The notes beneath the pieces were generated by a model. It had not been told where the DNA came from. It did not search any database and saw only the letters and a program-made list of their open reading frames with translations. This document shows, one piece after another, positions 53,135-60,600 of a DNA stretch of 64,000 bases. Each line of letters starts with the position of its first letter. Position 1 is the stretch's first letter. The stretch comes from Beijerinckiaceae bacterium (GTDB lineage: Bacteria; Pseudomonadota; Alphaproteobacteria; Rhizobiales; Beijerinckiaceae): assembly GCA_030684835.1 (NCBI GenBank), contig JAUXWZ010000055.1:34140-98139 (forward strand), in the 5' to 3' direction. Made by a program: the position numbers and the translations under genes.

Positions 53135-55188
53135 TGGACGCACTCGCCCATTCGTTTACCCACAGAGATGCGGCGCCCCTCGAAAGAAGGGCGCCGTCTC
53201 ATCTGGGCGCGCGGCTTGTTGCAGGCGGCGTCAACGTCGCGGTGTTGTCGCGTCAGGCCGATGCGATCTGCTTTTGCCTTTTTGACGATCGCGGTGAGCG
53301 CGAGATCGAGCGCTGGCGTCTTTGTGGGCGCGAAGGCGACGTGTTTTACGGCTTTGTTCCTCACGTTCAAGCGGGCGCGCGGTATGGTCTGCGTGCGGAG
53401 GGCCCATGGGAGCCATCGCGCGGGCACCGTTTCGATCCACAGAAGCTTCTTGTCGATCCTTATGCGACTCGCATTGACCGACCGTTCAGATGGTCGCCTG
53501 AGCTGGCTCTGCCGCGCTATCATGCGACGGACACCGCGCCGCTCATGCCGCTGGGTATCATCGAAGGCGAAGTGGCGATCGGGCCCCGTTTGGAGGGCTC
53601 TCGCCGCGCCCCGAACCTGATCTACGAACTCCCCGTACGAGCCTTCACGGCGCTGCGGGATGACGTTCCACACGAGATGCGTGGCACGTTGCAGGGCCTT
53701 ATGCAGCCTGGCTGTATTGACCATCTTGTCCACCTTGGCGTGAGCCATGTCGAACTGATGCCCGTGACGGCATGGATGGACGAACCGCATCTTGTAAATC
53801 TGGGTCTCACAAATGCGTGGGGCTACAACCCCGGCAGTTATTTCGCCCTCGACCCGCGCCTTGCGCCCAACGGCCTTAGCGACCTGCGCGCGGTTGTGGC
53901 GAAGCTGCACGCGGCTGGCATTGGTGTGTTGCTGGACGTGGTGTTCAACCATACGGCGGAAAGCGATCTGCAAGGCCCCACGTTGTCGCTTCGCGGTCTC
54001 GACAACGCTACTTACTATCTACATGCGAACGAGGCGCCAGGCATTCTGGTCAACGATACGGGATGCGGGAATACGCTCGCGACCAATCGTCCTGCGGGCA
54101 TGCGGCTCGTCATGGATTCCATGCGTTATTTCGTCGAGCGCGCCGGGATCGACGGATTCCGCTTCGATCTCGCGCCAGTCCTTGGTCGCAGCGAATCCGG
54201 GTTCAGCGCGCAGTCGCCCCTCCTTTCCGCTATTACGCAAGATCCTGTGCTGCGCGATGTCATGCTGATCGCGGAGCCTTGGGACGTGGGCCCCGGCGGT
54301 TATCAGGTTGGTTCATTTCCCACGCCTTTCATGGAGTGGAATGACCGCTATCGCGATGACGCACGCCGCTTCTGGCAGGGTGAGTTTGGCGCCATAGGGG
54401 CGTTCGCGACGCGCATCGCAGGTTCGCGCGATATCTTTGCGCGATCGCACCGCCCACCCTCTGCAAGCGTCAACTTCGTTGCTGCGCACGATGGCTTCGC
54501 GTTGCGTGATGTGGTCTCGTATTCGCACAAGCACAACGAGGCGAATGCCGAAAACAATCGCGACGGGTCCAGCGTTAACCATTCATGGAATTACGACGTC
54601 GAGGGTCCGGGCCCGGCCGATGTAGAGGCGCTGCGCACGCGCGATGTTCGCGCCTTGCTCGCAACAACAATCCTGTCGCTTGGAACGCCGATGATCACGG
54701 CAGGCGACGAATTCGGCCGCAACCAACAAGGCAACAACAACGCCTATTGTCAGGACAATGAGATCACGCATCTTGACTGGGCCGCGGCGGATCGTTCTCT
54801 CATTGATTTCACAGCTGCGCTGGTGCGGTTACGCGCGCGGCTTCTTCTTTATACTTGCGATGAACCCCTGCATGGAGATGCTGGAATCAGCACGAAGCCC
54901 AGCGCCGCCTGGCTTCGCCTTGACGGAAGCCCGAAACAACCATCCGACTGGATCGATGGCGATTGCCTTGTCCTCCTGAACGCGGTTGCCAAGGGCGAGA
55001 CGTTGCATCGCGCCATCCTCGCAATCAATCGCGCTCATCAACCACACGCGCTGATGTTGCCGGAAACCCGCTCGGGTTGGCGATGGGTTTGCGCATTGGA
55101 CAGCGCTACTGGAGAGTGCGGCGCCGACATGCCTGCGACACACACTCTCAACGCCCGTTCCGTGTGTGTTTTGATCGAGACGCATTGA
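53134..55188 (+). CDS. glgX: Glycogen debranching enzyme GlgX (GH13 isoamylase type)
   Basis: Hydrolyses alpha-1,6 branches left after phosphorylase action. The 684-residue protein has an N-terminal CBM48 domain (YGLRAEGPWEPSRGHRFDPQKLLVDPYA) and the GH13_11 barrel. Catalytic residues are intact: nucleophile in IDGFRFDLAPVLGR, acid/base in LIAEPWDVGPGGY and transition-state Asp in FVAAHDGFALRD. The region I motif is LLDVVFNHTAE. The ATG at 53134 lies within the glgP stop; a TTG at 53119 is less likely. This normal active site contrasts with the eroded glgB-like protein in the opposite arm. Confidence 0.95.
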   Translation: MDALAHSFTHRDAAPLERRAPSHLGARLVAGGVNVAVLSRQADAICFCLFDDRGEREIERWRLCGREGDVFYGFVPHVQAGARYGLRAEGPWEPSRGHRFDPQKLLVDPYATRIDRPFRWSPELALPRYHATDTAPLMPLGIIEGEVAIGPRLEGSRRAPNLIYELPVRAFTALRDDVPHEMRGTLQGLMQPGCIDHLVHLGVSHVELMPVTAWMDEPHLVNLGLTNAWGYNPGSYFALDPRLAPNGLSDLRAVVAKLHAAGIGVLLDVVFNHTAESDLQGPTLSLRGLDNATYYLHANEAPGILVNDTGCGNTLATNRPAGMRLVMDSMRYFVERAGIDGFRFDLAPVLGRSESGFSAQSPLLSAITQDPVLRDVMLIAEPWDVGPGGYQVGSFPTPFMEWNDRYRDDARRFWQGEFGAIGAFATRIAGSRDIFARSHRPPSASVNFVAAHDGFALRDVVSYSHKHNEANAENNRDGSSVNHSWNYDVEGPGPADVEALRTRDVRALLATTILSLGTPMITAGDEFGRNQQGNNNAYCQDNEITHLDWAAADRSLIDFTAALVRLRARLLLYTCDEPLHGDAGISTKPSAAWLRLDGSPKQPSDWIDGDCLVLLNAVAKGETLHRAILAINRAHQPHALMLPETRSGWRWVCALDSATGECGADMPATHTLNARSVCVLIETH

Positions 55189-55193
55189 TCGCG

Positions 55194-55218
55194 GGAACGA
55201 AGTTACGCGTCTTCGGTT
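55194..55218 (+). promoter_or_regulatory. Candidate EcfG-type promoter for the YihY gene
   Basis: GGAAC, 16 bases, GGTT; only the first base of the -10 element differs from CGTT. It starts 6 bases after the glgX stop. Transcription would start near 55225, about 37 bases before the YihY ATG. A small hairpin (CGGCCA / TGGCCG, 55228-55244) would lie at the very 5' end of the message. Confidence 0.55.
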
Positions 55219-55261
55219 CATGACAAGCGGCCAAAATGTGGCCGTCTGATCATGTGGACCA

Positions 55262-56356
55262 ATGTTGCACCGCCCGGGATTTTTTCAAGCTGCGGCTATA
55301 GCTTTTGCAAGCCGTTACACGCCCGCGACCCGCGCTCCCCGCACGTCGGCAAGCGCGGACGTCCGAACGCGTTTGGCCCCGCAATCAAACCAGACGCATC
55401 CGCCCGGCGGTGTCGCCGATAGAGACGGAGAGGCGGCAGATACCCCCGCACAAATACCCGCGCGCGGGTGGAAGGAAATTGCCGCTCGCGTTTGGACGCA
55501 AATCGGCGAGGATCGTGTTATCGCAGTCGCCGCCGGTGTGACGTTTTACAGCCTGCTGGCGATCTTCCCCATGATCACCGCGCTTGTATCTATTTATGGC
55601 TTTGTCGCGGACCCGGTTACGATCAATCAGCATCTGGGCGCAATGGCTTCGGTTCTGCCGGGCGGCGCAATAGAGGTCGTCGGCGAGCAGGTCACGCGCA
55701 TAGCGTCTCAGCCGCGCGGCCAGCTTGGGTTTGGTTTCATTGGCGGTCTGGCAGTAACGCTGTGGAGCGCTAACGCAGGCATGAAAGCGGTCTTTGACGC
55801 GCTGAATGTTGCGTATGGCGAACAGGAAAAGCGTTCGTTCATCTGGCTCAACTTGCAGTCCATGGCATTTACTTTGCTCGCTATCGTTGGCGCTGTCCTG
55901 GCGATGCTCACCGTGGTCGCCTTGCCGCCAGCGCTTGCGCTTCTGGCGCCAGGCGACGCCATGCAAACGATTGTCTCAATCGCCCGGTGGCCGTTCCTCG
56001 TAGTCGGACTTATGGCGGCGCTTGCCGTGCTTTATCGCTACGGACCCAGCCGTGAAGAGCCGCAGTGGAAATGGCTATCGCCTGGCGCAATCGTTGCGGC
56101 GATTGTGTGGTTGGTAGCCTCACTCGCCTTCTCCTTCTACGCACAGAACTTTGGATCCTACAACGAAACTTACGGTTCGCTGGGCGCGGTCATCGGCTTC
56201 ATGACGTGGATCTGGATCTCTGTCGCCATTGTGCTCGTTGGCGCCGAGATAAACGCAGAAACCGAACGTCAGACGGAGGCTGACACCACGAAAGGTCCCG
56301 AAAAGCCCATCGGGAAGCGCGGCGCGGCCGTTGCTGACTCCCCGCAACCGACCTGA
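55262..56356 (+). CDS. YihY/UPF0761 family inner membrane protein
   Basis: A 364-residue protein with a basic, Pro-rich, probably disordered N-terminus (about 1-65). Next comes the conserved family domain: DRVIAVAAGVTFYSLLAIFPMITALVSIYGF, then FGFIGGLAVTLWSANAGMKAVFDALNVAYGE and YRYGPSREEPQWKWLSPGAIVA with about six helices. The C-terminus is short and charged. The family was once called RNase BN by mistake; its role is not known. No clear ribosome binding site precedes ATG 55262. It opens the stress-type cluster that continues to 59769. Confidence 0.9.
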   Translation: MLHRPGFFQAAAIAFASRYTPATRAPRTSASADVRTRLAPQSNQTHPPGGVADRDGEAADTPAQIPARGWKEIAARVWTQIGEDRVIAVAAGVTFYSLLAIFPMITALVSIYGFVADPVTINQHLGAMASVLPGGAIEVVGEQVTRIASQPRGQLGFGFIGGLAVTLWSANAGMKAVFDALNVAYGEQEKRSFIWLNLQSMAFTLLAIVGAVLAMLTVVALPPALALLAPGDAMQTIVSIARWPFLVVGLMAALAVLYRYGPSREEPQWKWLSPGAIVAAIVWLVASLAFSFYAQNFGSYNETYGSLGAVIGFMTWIWISVAIVLVGAEINAETERQTEADTTKGPEKPIGKRGAAVADSPQPT

Positions 56357-56455
56357 AACACGGCTAACCAGCTTGGCCGTTAACGTGTGCGCTGCCTTCA
56401 CCGGAACAAAGTGGGTAACGCAAGCATTTCACAGGCAATCAATTCGGAGGCTCCC

Positions 56456-57097
56456 ATGACAGACACGAACACAACCCGTCAAAGCACTTCAGACAACGAC
56501 GCGTCGAATCGCGCCAAGAAGGCTGCGAGCAGCACGGCCGAGAGCGCCTCCAATCTCGCCGGGCAGGCGACGGGGTTCGCGGGCAAGGCCGCTTCCGCGC
56601 TGGCCAGTGAGGCGCAGAACAAGGCGACTGGTTTGATGCATCAGCAGATGACCGCTGGCGCGGATTATGTGCATTCGATTTCGCAGACGGCGCATACAGC
56701 TGCGCGCGAACTGGAAGACCGGGCGCCTGAGCTTGCCCGTATGGTTCACGATGTTGCAGATCGCGCCGAGCATTTTGCTGATAATTTGCGTAACCGCTCG
56801 CCCGACGAAATGCTCGACGCGGCCTGGACCTACGCGCGAGGCAATCCGCGTATATTCCTCGGCGGCGCCATCACGATCGGTTTTCTACTCGCCCGTTTCG
56901 CCAAGAGTTCTGCCGAGCGCAGTGCGTCGGCCCGTCGTGGTCAGGAGCCCTTTAACAAAGCATCTCCTTACGCGTCGCAGGCTGGCAGTGTGAAGCGCGG
57001 CGCAACAGCCGGCCCAGGGCCAACCACCAGCACGTCTCAGTCCGATCTTTCGGCGCCTGTTCGTAACACCACCGGAGGAGCTTCCTATGCCGGATGA
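56456..57097 (+). CDS. Alanine/serine-rich stress-type protein with one membrane helix
   Basis: A 213-residue protein. Residues 1-120 are a long hydrophilic helical stretch (AESASNLAGQATGFAGKAASALAS, TAHTAARELEDRAPELARMVHDVADRAEHFA) resembling late-embryogenesis-abundant or apolipoprotein-like repeats. A single hydrophobic helix follows (GNPRIFLGGAITIGFLLARFAKSS), then a disordered tail. The helix-plus-RFxKSS pattern is common in rhizobial nutrient-deprivation-induced proteins. CGGAGG precedes the ATG at 56456. The next gene starts 11 bases before its stop. Confidence 0.8.
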   Translation: MTDTNTTRQSTSDNDASNRAKKAASSTAESASNLAGQATGFAGKAASALASEAQNKATGLMHQQMTAGADYVHSISQTAHTAARELEDRAPELARMVHDVADRAEHFADNLRNRSPDEMLDAAWTYARGNPRIFLGGAITIGFLLARFAKSSAERSASARRGQEPFNKASPYASQAGSVKRGATAGPGPTTSTSQSDLSAPVRNTTGGASYAG

Positions 57098-57509
57098 TCG
57101 CTTCGCGCCACGCACAGGCGCGCCGCGTGCGCCGGAGCAAAGCCCGGGTGCGCTGGTCAGCGCATTGTTCACAGACTTCTCCGATCTCGTGAGCAAGGAA
57201 ATAGCTCTCGCAAAAGGAGAACTCGCGGAAAACATGTCCGTGAAAACGTCGGGCGCCGCATGGATTGCGGTCGCTGGCGTGGTGATGCTTGCGGCGCTCA
57301 TGACGCTGATCGCAGGGACGGTTTTTCTTATCGCTAGCTTTGGGTTGGCGTTGCACGGGTCCGCATTCATCGTTGGCGGTGTGCTCGTTGTACTAGGCTT
57401 GATCTTACTTTCAGCGGGAAAATCCAAGTTATCTGGCGATACGCTGCCGACGCGCAGCATGACGCAAGTTCAACAGGATGTCCGAGTCGTCAAGGAGCAG
57501 TTGAAATGA
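57087..57509 (+). CDS. Phage holin-like/DUF1469-type small membrane protein
   Basis: A 140-residue protein with an amphipathic N-terminal part (VSALFTDFSDLVSKEIALAKGELAENM) that matches the actinobacterial holin-X/DUF1469 family opening. Two hydrophobic helices follow (SGAAWIAVAGVVMLAALMTLIAGTVFLIASF and the following ALHGSAFIVGGVLVVLGLILL), then a charged tail. Despite the family name it is not evidence of a prophage; it is a standard member of chromosomal stress clusters. GGAGGA lies upstream. It overlaps the genes on both sides (11 bases and ATGA). Confidence 0.85.
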   Translation: MPDDRFAPRTGAPRAPEQSPGALVSALFTDFSDLVSKEIALAKGELAENMSVKTSGAAWIAVAGVVMLAALMTLIAGTVFLIASFGLALHGSAFIVGGVLVVLGLILLSAGKSKLSGDTLPTRSMTQVQQDVRVVKEQLK

Positions 57510-58630
57510 CTTCATACAACGCACGCCCATCTCAACGCCGCCGTTCGAGCGGTTCGGACTGGAACATGAGCGCTGACAATATTATCGACATGGTTACGCG
57601 CAAGCCGGAGGCCCTTCTCCTCATCGGCGCCGGGCTGGCGCTACTTATGCGAAACGGTCGTGGCTTTAGCCTGTCAAGCTTGGGATTCCAGTCGAGTTCA
57701 AGCGACTGGCGTAGCAAATCCGACCGCAGCTCGCGCAACTATGGATCCCGCGCAGCGCGCGGCGGTTATCAGCCAACGGGCGAGGATGGAAGCTCGTGGG
57801 CGCAGTCTGCGCAGGAAATGGGCGATACCGCTCGCTCCTCCGTGCGTAACGCCAGCGAAAGCGCAGGCAAGATGGCCAGCGACGCTACCGAAGACATGAC
57901 ACGTTATGCTTCCGACATGATGCGCAGCGTCAGCGATACGGCGTCAAGCTACGCGTCCACTGCATCCAACTACGCTTCGTCTGCGGGGCAATGGGCGGAA
58001 GATGCGCGGGGCGGGCTAATGGATCGCTCGTATCGTCTTGCAGAGCGCGCACGCAGCTTGCCCGAGGAACTTGACGAAGCCGTGCAAGATCACCCGCTCG
58101 TCCTTGCGGCGCTTGGCGTCGCCGTTGGCGCTGCGATTGGCGCATCGCTCCCGTCCACCTCAATCGAAAATCGTACGATGGGTGAAGCAAGGGATCAGTT
58201 GTGGCAGGCTGCGGAGAACGCGACTGGCCGCATCGGCGATGCCGCTGAAGAAGCGTACGACGAAGCTTGGCGTACGGCGGAAGAGCATGGGCTTAGCAAA
58301 GATGGCTTGAAAGACATGGCGCGGGATGTCGGCTCGAAATTCGCGAGTGCGGCGACAGGCGACGATTCGCAAAAGCAATCCTCGCAGTCAACGGGTCAAT
58401 CTCCTGGGCAGTCGTCAGGCCAGTCGTCCGGCCAGTCAGCCGGGCAATCGCCAGGTCAGTCGTCCGGGCAATCGCCTGGCCAGTCAGCCGGGCAATCGCC
58501 GGGGCAGTCTTCAACCAACACATCGCCAAAAACTCCTGGCGCACAGGCGGCTCCCTCGACCGGCGGGGCTTCTGGTCAGAGCGGCGCTGGCTCGTCATCG
58601 GCCGACAAGCGTCCCACCGGTCAGACTTGA
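57506..58630 (+). CDS. Helix-rich membrane-associated stress protein with GQS(P/S/A) repeat tail
   Basis: A 374-residue protein with one N-terminal hydrophobic helix (KPEALLLIGAGLALLM), then a long Ser/Ala-rich amphipathic region (about 90-180). A second hydrophobic segment follows (HPLVLAALGVAVGAAIGASLP, with a glycine-zipper look), then a helical acidic region. The tail (about 297-336) is made of ten Gly-Gln-Ser-x units. I recognise the general type from rhizobial stress clusters but cannot name it. Translation is coupled to the holin-like gene by an ATGA overlap, with AAGGAG upstream. Confidence 0.8.
   Translation: MTSYNARPSQRRRSSGSDWNMSADNIIDMVTRKPEALLLIGAGLALLMRNGRGFSLSSLGFQSSSSDWRSKSDRSSRNYGSRAARGGYQPTGEDGSSWAQSAQEMGDTARSSVRNASESAGKMASDATEDMTRYASDMMRSVSDTASSYASTASNYASSAGQWAEDARGGLMDRSYRLAERARSLPEELDEAVQDHPLVLAALGVAVGAAIGASLPSTSIENRTMGEARDQLWQAAENATGRIGDAAEEAYDEAWRTAEEHGLSKDGLKDMARDVGSKFASAATGDDSQKQSSQSTGQSPGQSSGQSSGQSAGQSPGQSSGQSPGQSAGQSPGQSSTNTSPKTPGAQAAPSTGGASGQSGAGSSSADKRPTGQT
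58394..58513 (+). repeat. Ten 12-base units encoding Gly-Gln-Ser-(Pro/Ser/Ala)
   Basis: Ten head-to-tail 12-base units of the type GGNCARTCNNCN within the preceding gene. The fourth residues run P, S, S, A, P, S, P, A, P, S, which hints at a higher-order duplication. Unit changes would keep the frame, so the tail length is expected to vary among strains. Confidence 0.9.
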
Positions 58631-58652
58631 GTAAGAGAAGGAACGCGTCGTC

Positions 58653-59483
58653 ATGGCTCAAGCCAAATCAATTGATGAACTCGAGCGCGACGTCGTACAG
58701 GCGCGCGCGCGTGTAGCAGCGGACATTGCACTGATCCGGTCGCCGGAGACTTATGAGGCTGCCAAAAGCAACCTCATGAAAACCGCCTTTGGCTATCGTG
58801 ATCAAATGACCGATAACGTTCGGGATCGCGCTACCAATTATAGCGACAGTATGATTGGAAGCTTAAAAGCTAAGGCTGCTGCGAATCCGCTGGCGGTCGC
58901 AGCGATCGGAGCTGGCATTGCATGGCGGCTTTATAAACATCCGCCGGTGATGACGGTTCTAGTGGGGCTTGGCCTCACGAGTCTTCTGCGCACGGATCCA
59001 AACGACGATTCCATGCATCCGCGCAAGTTGATGGAAGCGGCGACGGAAAAGGCGCTGGAGTATAAAGATCGGGCAGCCGCGCAAGTGCAGGACCTCCGAG
59101 AGAACGCCGTAGGCGTTCTGGAAGAGAAGATGCACCAGGCCACGGCTGCGGCTGAAGGAGCTTACGAGAACGTCAAAGAACGCGCCGTCGCTCTCACAGC
59201 TTCCGCTCGCGAATACGGCGAGTCAACGATCGATTCCATGAGCCCGTCGAACACGCAAAGCAGGCGTACGTCACTATTGAATGTCCCGGCGCCTGCCGAT
59301 TCTATGCGCTCGCTTCGTGGACATTCCACTGCTGGTGACAAACGAGACGCGTACTTGCTCGGTATCGCTGCGCTCGCCGTGGGCGCTGCCGTCGGGCTCG
59401 CGCGGCGTGGCGCATCGGACGAAGCCGATGAAGTTGAATGGCGTGACGATGACGATGACGATGTGATTTGGCGGCGATATTGA
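58653..59483 (+). CDS. DUF3618-type membrane-associated protein
   Basis: A 276-residue protein starting AKSIDELERDVVQARARVAADIALIRSPET, the DUF3618 opening. A hydrophobic segment follows (ANPLAVAAIGAGIAWRLYKHPPVMTVLVGLGL), then a long helical Ala/Glu/Lys-rich stretch (about 130-190). A second membrane segment (AYLLGIAALAVGAAVGLARRG) precedes an acidic tail with six Asp in a row. GAAGGA lies upstream of the ATG. It follows the repeat-tailed gene by 22 bases and clearly belongs to the same unit. Function unknown. Confidence 0.82.
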   Translation: MAQAKSIDELERDVVQARARVAADIALIRSPETYEAAKSNLMKTAFGYRDQMTDNVRDRATNYSDSMIGSLKAKAAANPLAVAAIGAGIAWRLYKHPPVMTVLVGLGLTSLLRTDPNDDSMHPRKLMEAATEKALEYKDRAAAQVQDLRENAVGVLEEKMHQATAAAEGAYENVKERAVALTASAREYGESTIDSMSPSNTQSRRTSLLNVPAPADSMRSLRGHSTAGDKRDAYLLGIAALAVGAAVGLARRGASDEADEVEWRDDDDDDVIWRRY

Positions 59484-59508
59484 CGGGTTAACAAGAGGAC
59501 GAACAGAA

Positions 59509-59769
59509 ATGAGTATTATTTGGACCATCATCATTGGGTTCATTGCGGGCGTGATCGCCAAGCTCGTCACACCGGGACGTAACGAGCCATCGGGCTTCAT
59601 TCTCACAACGATTCTGGGTATCGTCGGCGCGTTTCTTGCGACGTGGCTCGGGCAGGCGATTGGTTGGTATCGTGCGGACGAAGGCGCTGGCCTGATCGGC
59701 GCGGTCATTGGCGCAATTATCGTGCTCGTTATCTGGGGCGCATTTCAACGGCGGCGCTCAGACGTTTAA
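59509..59769 (+). CDS. GlsB/YeaQ/YmgE family small membrane protein
   Basis: An 86-residue protein with three hydrophobic helices and the family patterns IIWTIIIGFIAGVIAKLVTPG, GFILTTILGIVGAFLATWLG and GLIGAVIGAIIVLVIW. These transglycosylase-associated proteins are a common stress-induced group of unknown mechanism. AGAGGA precedes the ATG. It is the last gene of the cluster and is followed by a strong terminator. Confidence 0.93.
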   Translation: MSIIWTIIIGFIAGVIAKLVTPGRNEPSGFILTTILGIVGAFLATWLGQAIGWYRADEGAGLIGAVIGAIIVLVIWGAFQRRRSDV

Positions 59770-59788
59770 TAATAAGAGTTCAAACGAA

Positions 59789-59817
59789 AACCGCCGGCTC
59801 TCGCCGGCGGTTTTTTT
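59789..59817 (+). terminator. Intrinsic terminator after the stress cluster
   Basis: A perfect stem AACCGCCGGC / GCCGGCGGTT with a 4-base loop (TCTC) is followed by a run of T residues. It begins 20 bases after the GlsB-type stop. Confidence 0.92.
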
Positions 59818-59828
59818 CGTCGTGGTGT

Positions 59829-60092
59829 TTAGCAGCGCCGTGTGCGCGCTCTCCCGGAGCGGTCAGTAAGGACGCGGCCCTGACGGTCAGTGACGTAACA
59901 ACGTCCTGCGCCCAACGCGGCGCCGGGAGCGGTTACGACTGCGCCAATCGCGCCGCCGGCCACAGCTCCAACGGGTCCGCCGACTACTGCGCCAGCAACG
60001 GCCCCAGTCGCGGTGCCGGTTGTTTGGCGCTGGGTTGCACATGCTGAAAGGCTCAGCCCTGCAACGGTAACCAACAATATGCCGATTTTCAT
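59829..60092 (-). CDS. Glycine-zipper lipoprotein
   Basis: An 87-residue protein with a lipoprotein signal (MKIGILLVTVAGLSLSAC, lipobox LSAC). A glycine-zipper region rich in Gly, Ala and Val follows (GTATGAVAGAVVGGPVGAVAG and on), then a short basic tail with two cysteines. This is the 17-kDa surface antigen/YMGG type, which is thought to sit in or under the outer membrane. GGGAG precedes the ATG. The gene is divergent from the 98-residue gene and convergent with the stress cluster. Confidence 0.85.
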   Translation of the reverse strand: MKIGILLVTVAGLSLSACATQRQTTGTATGAVAGAVVGGPVGAVAGGAIGAVVTAPGAALGAGRCYVTDRQGRVLTDRSGRARTRRC

Positions 60093-60170
60093 TTGTCTCC
60101 CTTTCCGGGATTAGTTCCCACAAAAAATTGCGGTCATGGGTGAACGTGCAAGTCACAATTACGTTCAGGG

Positions 60171-60195
60171 AGAACCTCCGCGCGCCGCCAGCGTT
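60171..60195 (+). promoter_or_regulatory. Candidate EcfG-type promoter for the 98-residue gene
   Basis: AGAAC, 16 bases, CGTT; the -10 element is perfect and the -35 element differs at one base. Transcription would start near 60202, about 24 bases before the ATG at 60226. Confidence 0.5.
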
Positions 60196-60225
60196 GGCAA
60201 CACAGGCACGGGTGAAGGATGAAAC

Positions 60226-60522
60226 ATGGCGGACGACAAACTTAATCAGGCTATTGCCACCGCGCTTGTGGGAATGGACAAGACCTCGGATGAGGCGCCG
60301 CCTGATGCGCTCTCCGACGATGAGGCGATCATCCTGTCCTTGCTTGGCGCGGCCGTCGTTGCGGAATGGAACAATCTTGATCGCGAAACGCAGCGCACCC
60401 TGTTCGAGCGCGCTACGCAACTTGGTGCGCCAGGCGGTGACCTCAGTTTGCGGCAGGACATCGCCACGTTTTTGCACGACCACCACGAACGTACAGCCGT
60501 GAACAGCAAGCGAGAAAATTAG
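60226..60522 (+). CDS. Small acidic protein of unknown function
   Basis: A 98-residue soluble, mostly helical protein with no signal peptide. It starts MADDKLNQAIATALVGMDKTSDEAPP and contains DEAIILSLLGAAVVAEWNNLDRETQRTLFERATQLG, which looks like a compact helical domain. GGTGAAGGA lies upstream of the ATG. I do not recognise the family. Its candidate stress promoter and its neighbours suggest a general stress role. Confidence 0.72.
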   Translation: MADDKLNQAIATALVGMDKTSDEAPPDALSDDEAIILSLLGAAVVAEWNNLDRETQRTLFERATQLGAPGGDLSLRQDIATFLHDHHERTAVNSKREN

Positions 60523-60551
60523 CGCGCTGCCCATGGCGAGCTACCGCCACG

Positions 60552-60565
60552 TGCGACATGTCGCA
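60552..60565. promoter_or_regulatory. 14-base perfect palindrome before the alpha/beta hydrolase gene
   Basis: TGCGACATGTCGCA is fully self-complementary and lies 36 bases before the ATG at 60601. A run of six T residues follows it, so it could instead act as a short terminator (5-pair stem, CATG loop) for the 98-residue gene. Position and symmetry also fit a dimeric repressor operator. Confidence 0.45.
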
Positions 60566-60600
60566 TTTTTTGCGTTCTGACTTGCTACGGAGATGGTCCG

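Noticed and set aside
56403..56427. GGAAC at 56403-56407 as an EcfG -35 element for the gene at 56456
   Set aside because: At the 16-base spacing the -10 position reads GCAT and not CGTT. The gene is more simply read as part of the transcript from the YihY promoter.
57087..57509. Holin-like gene as a sign of a prophage
   Set aside because: No integrase, capsid, portal, tail or lysis genes lie nearby, and the family is a normal part of chromosomal stress clusters.
58394..58513. Short regular repeats that might suggest a CRISPR array
   Set aside because: The 12-base units are contiguous, in frame and encode Gly-Gln-Ser-x. There are no spacers and no cas genes in the window.
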